From NCBI GenBank assembly GCA_014763615.1, contig JACXVB010000033.1, positions 1-32,653 of the forward strand: DNA of 32,653 nt, read 5' to 3'. The notes under the pieces are model-generated. The model was given only the letters and a program-made list of their open reading frames with translations, did no database searches and had not been told where the DNA came from. This document shows positions 32,423 through 32,653 of the stretch, one piece after another. This DNA comes from Sphingobacteriales bacterium. Lineage in GTDB: Bacteria > Bacteroidota > Bacteroidia > Sphingobacteriales > Sphingobacteriaceae. Position numbers and translations under genes: made by a program. Position 1 is the first letter of the stretch. Every line of letters begins with the position of its first letter.

Positions 32423-32653
32423 AAAATTTTATTTAAAAATTCTCTACCAACACCACTTTTTAAATATTTTTCACGATTTCTCGCTTCTAGTCTGGTTTCA
32501 AATTTCTCCTTGTAAACTAATTTCCAAGGTTTGTAAGCTTTTGTGAATTTACTTAATCCACTATTATGCTCATCCAATCTTCTATTCAAATCAGAAGTTA
32601 ATCCAACATATCTGATTTTCCTTATTTCACTCGATAAAACGTAAACTATCCAC
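32413..32653 (-). CDS. GIY-YIG nuclease domain protein, partial
   Basis: The gene enters from beyond the window end; 79 codons and the stop are visible. It reads WIVYVLSSEIRKIRYVGLTS, with the GIY (VYV) and YIG (YVG) strands, then DLNRRLDEHNSG with the family Arg, and LVYKEKFETRLEARNREKYL with the metal-binding Glu. This is the short stand-alone UvrC-like GIY-YIG type often found beside tRNA and rRNA genes. Its TAG stop (32415-32413) lies inside the tRNA-Arg gene, an overlap of 10 bases. The start is not visible. Confidence 0.88.
   Translation of the reverse strand, partial: WIVYVLSSEIRKIRYVGLTSDLNRRLDEHNSGLSKFTKAYKPWKLVYKEKFETRLEARNREKYLKSGVGREFLNKILDL

Noticed and set aside
32148-32436. 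Open frames on both strands around the tRNA, with ACRQAG and GPEGSRTPNLLIRSQ text
   Set aside because: Typical false proteins from the CCTGCCTGCCGGCAGGCAGG palindrome and from translating tRNA-Arg in the wrong sense.

Overview
The window is AT-rich chromosomal DNA from a member of the phylum Bacteroidota, possibly Cytophagales or Sphingobacteriales. This is inferred from several signs: genes lack Shine-Dalgarno leaders, some start regions carry TAnnTTTG -7 elements, the sequence holds the palindromic repeat CCTGCCTGCCGGCAGGCAGG and degenerate 7-base repeats, and the Wzt, TylF, WbsX and FkbM genes are of types common there. I cannot name the species.

Layout. 1-770: imperfect tandem repeats and a duplicated start region. 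771-16856: a tightly overlapping plus-strand operon for a surface polysaccharide. It encodes the ATPase of an ABC O-antigen exporter (Wzt type), acyltransferases, TylF- and FkbM-type methyltransferases, an SDR epimerase, a WbsX/GH99-like protein, many GT2 and GT4 glycosyltransferases and an O-antigen ligase/polymerase. 16853-24890: the most unusual part. Two glycosyltransferase genes are each preceded by broken copies of their own 5' ends. Between the copies lie foreign genes: the tail of an AlbA_2-type ATP-binding protein, a zeta-toxin module and an AbiEi/AbiEii module. 24981-26714: a NodU/CmcH-type carbamoyltransferase. 26831-28281 (minus strand): FdtA/FdtB-like genes for a dTDP-3-amino-3,6-dideoxyhexose. 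28282-30510: a VapBC-like toxin-antitoxin locus between direct repeats; its PIN toxin is split by about 1 kb carrying a DUF4365-like gene and a small partner. 30511-32653 (minus strand): housekeeping genes obgE and adk, tRNA-Arg(ACG), remnants of duplicated tRNA ends, and a GIY-YIG nuclease gene running off the window.

How it fits together. The operon should build, decorate (methyl, acyl, carbamoyl, Fuc3N-type sugar) and export a polysaccharide. No Wzm permease, Wzx or rmlABCD is in the window. Degenerate 7-base repeats (AGTCSGA, AAGGCGG, AGTGGAA, GCCTTNN) fill intergenic spaces and also lie in frame inside three GT4 genes. A pure 7-mer of this type reads as the same 7-residue cycle in all three frames, so the tracts stay open. 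The repeated pattern 'GT start, 7-mer tract, foreign gene, GT start' occurs three times and is the main candidate for something undescribed.
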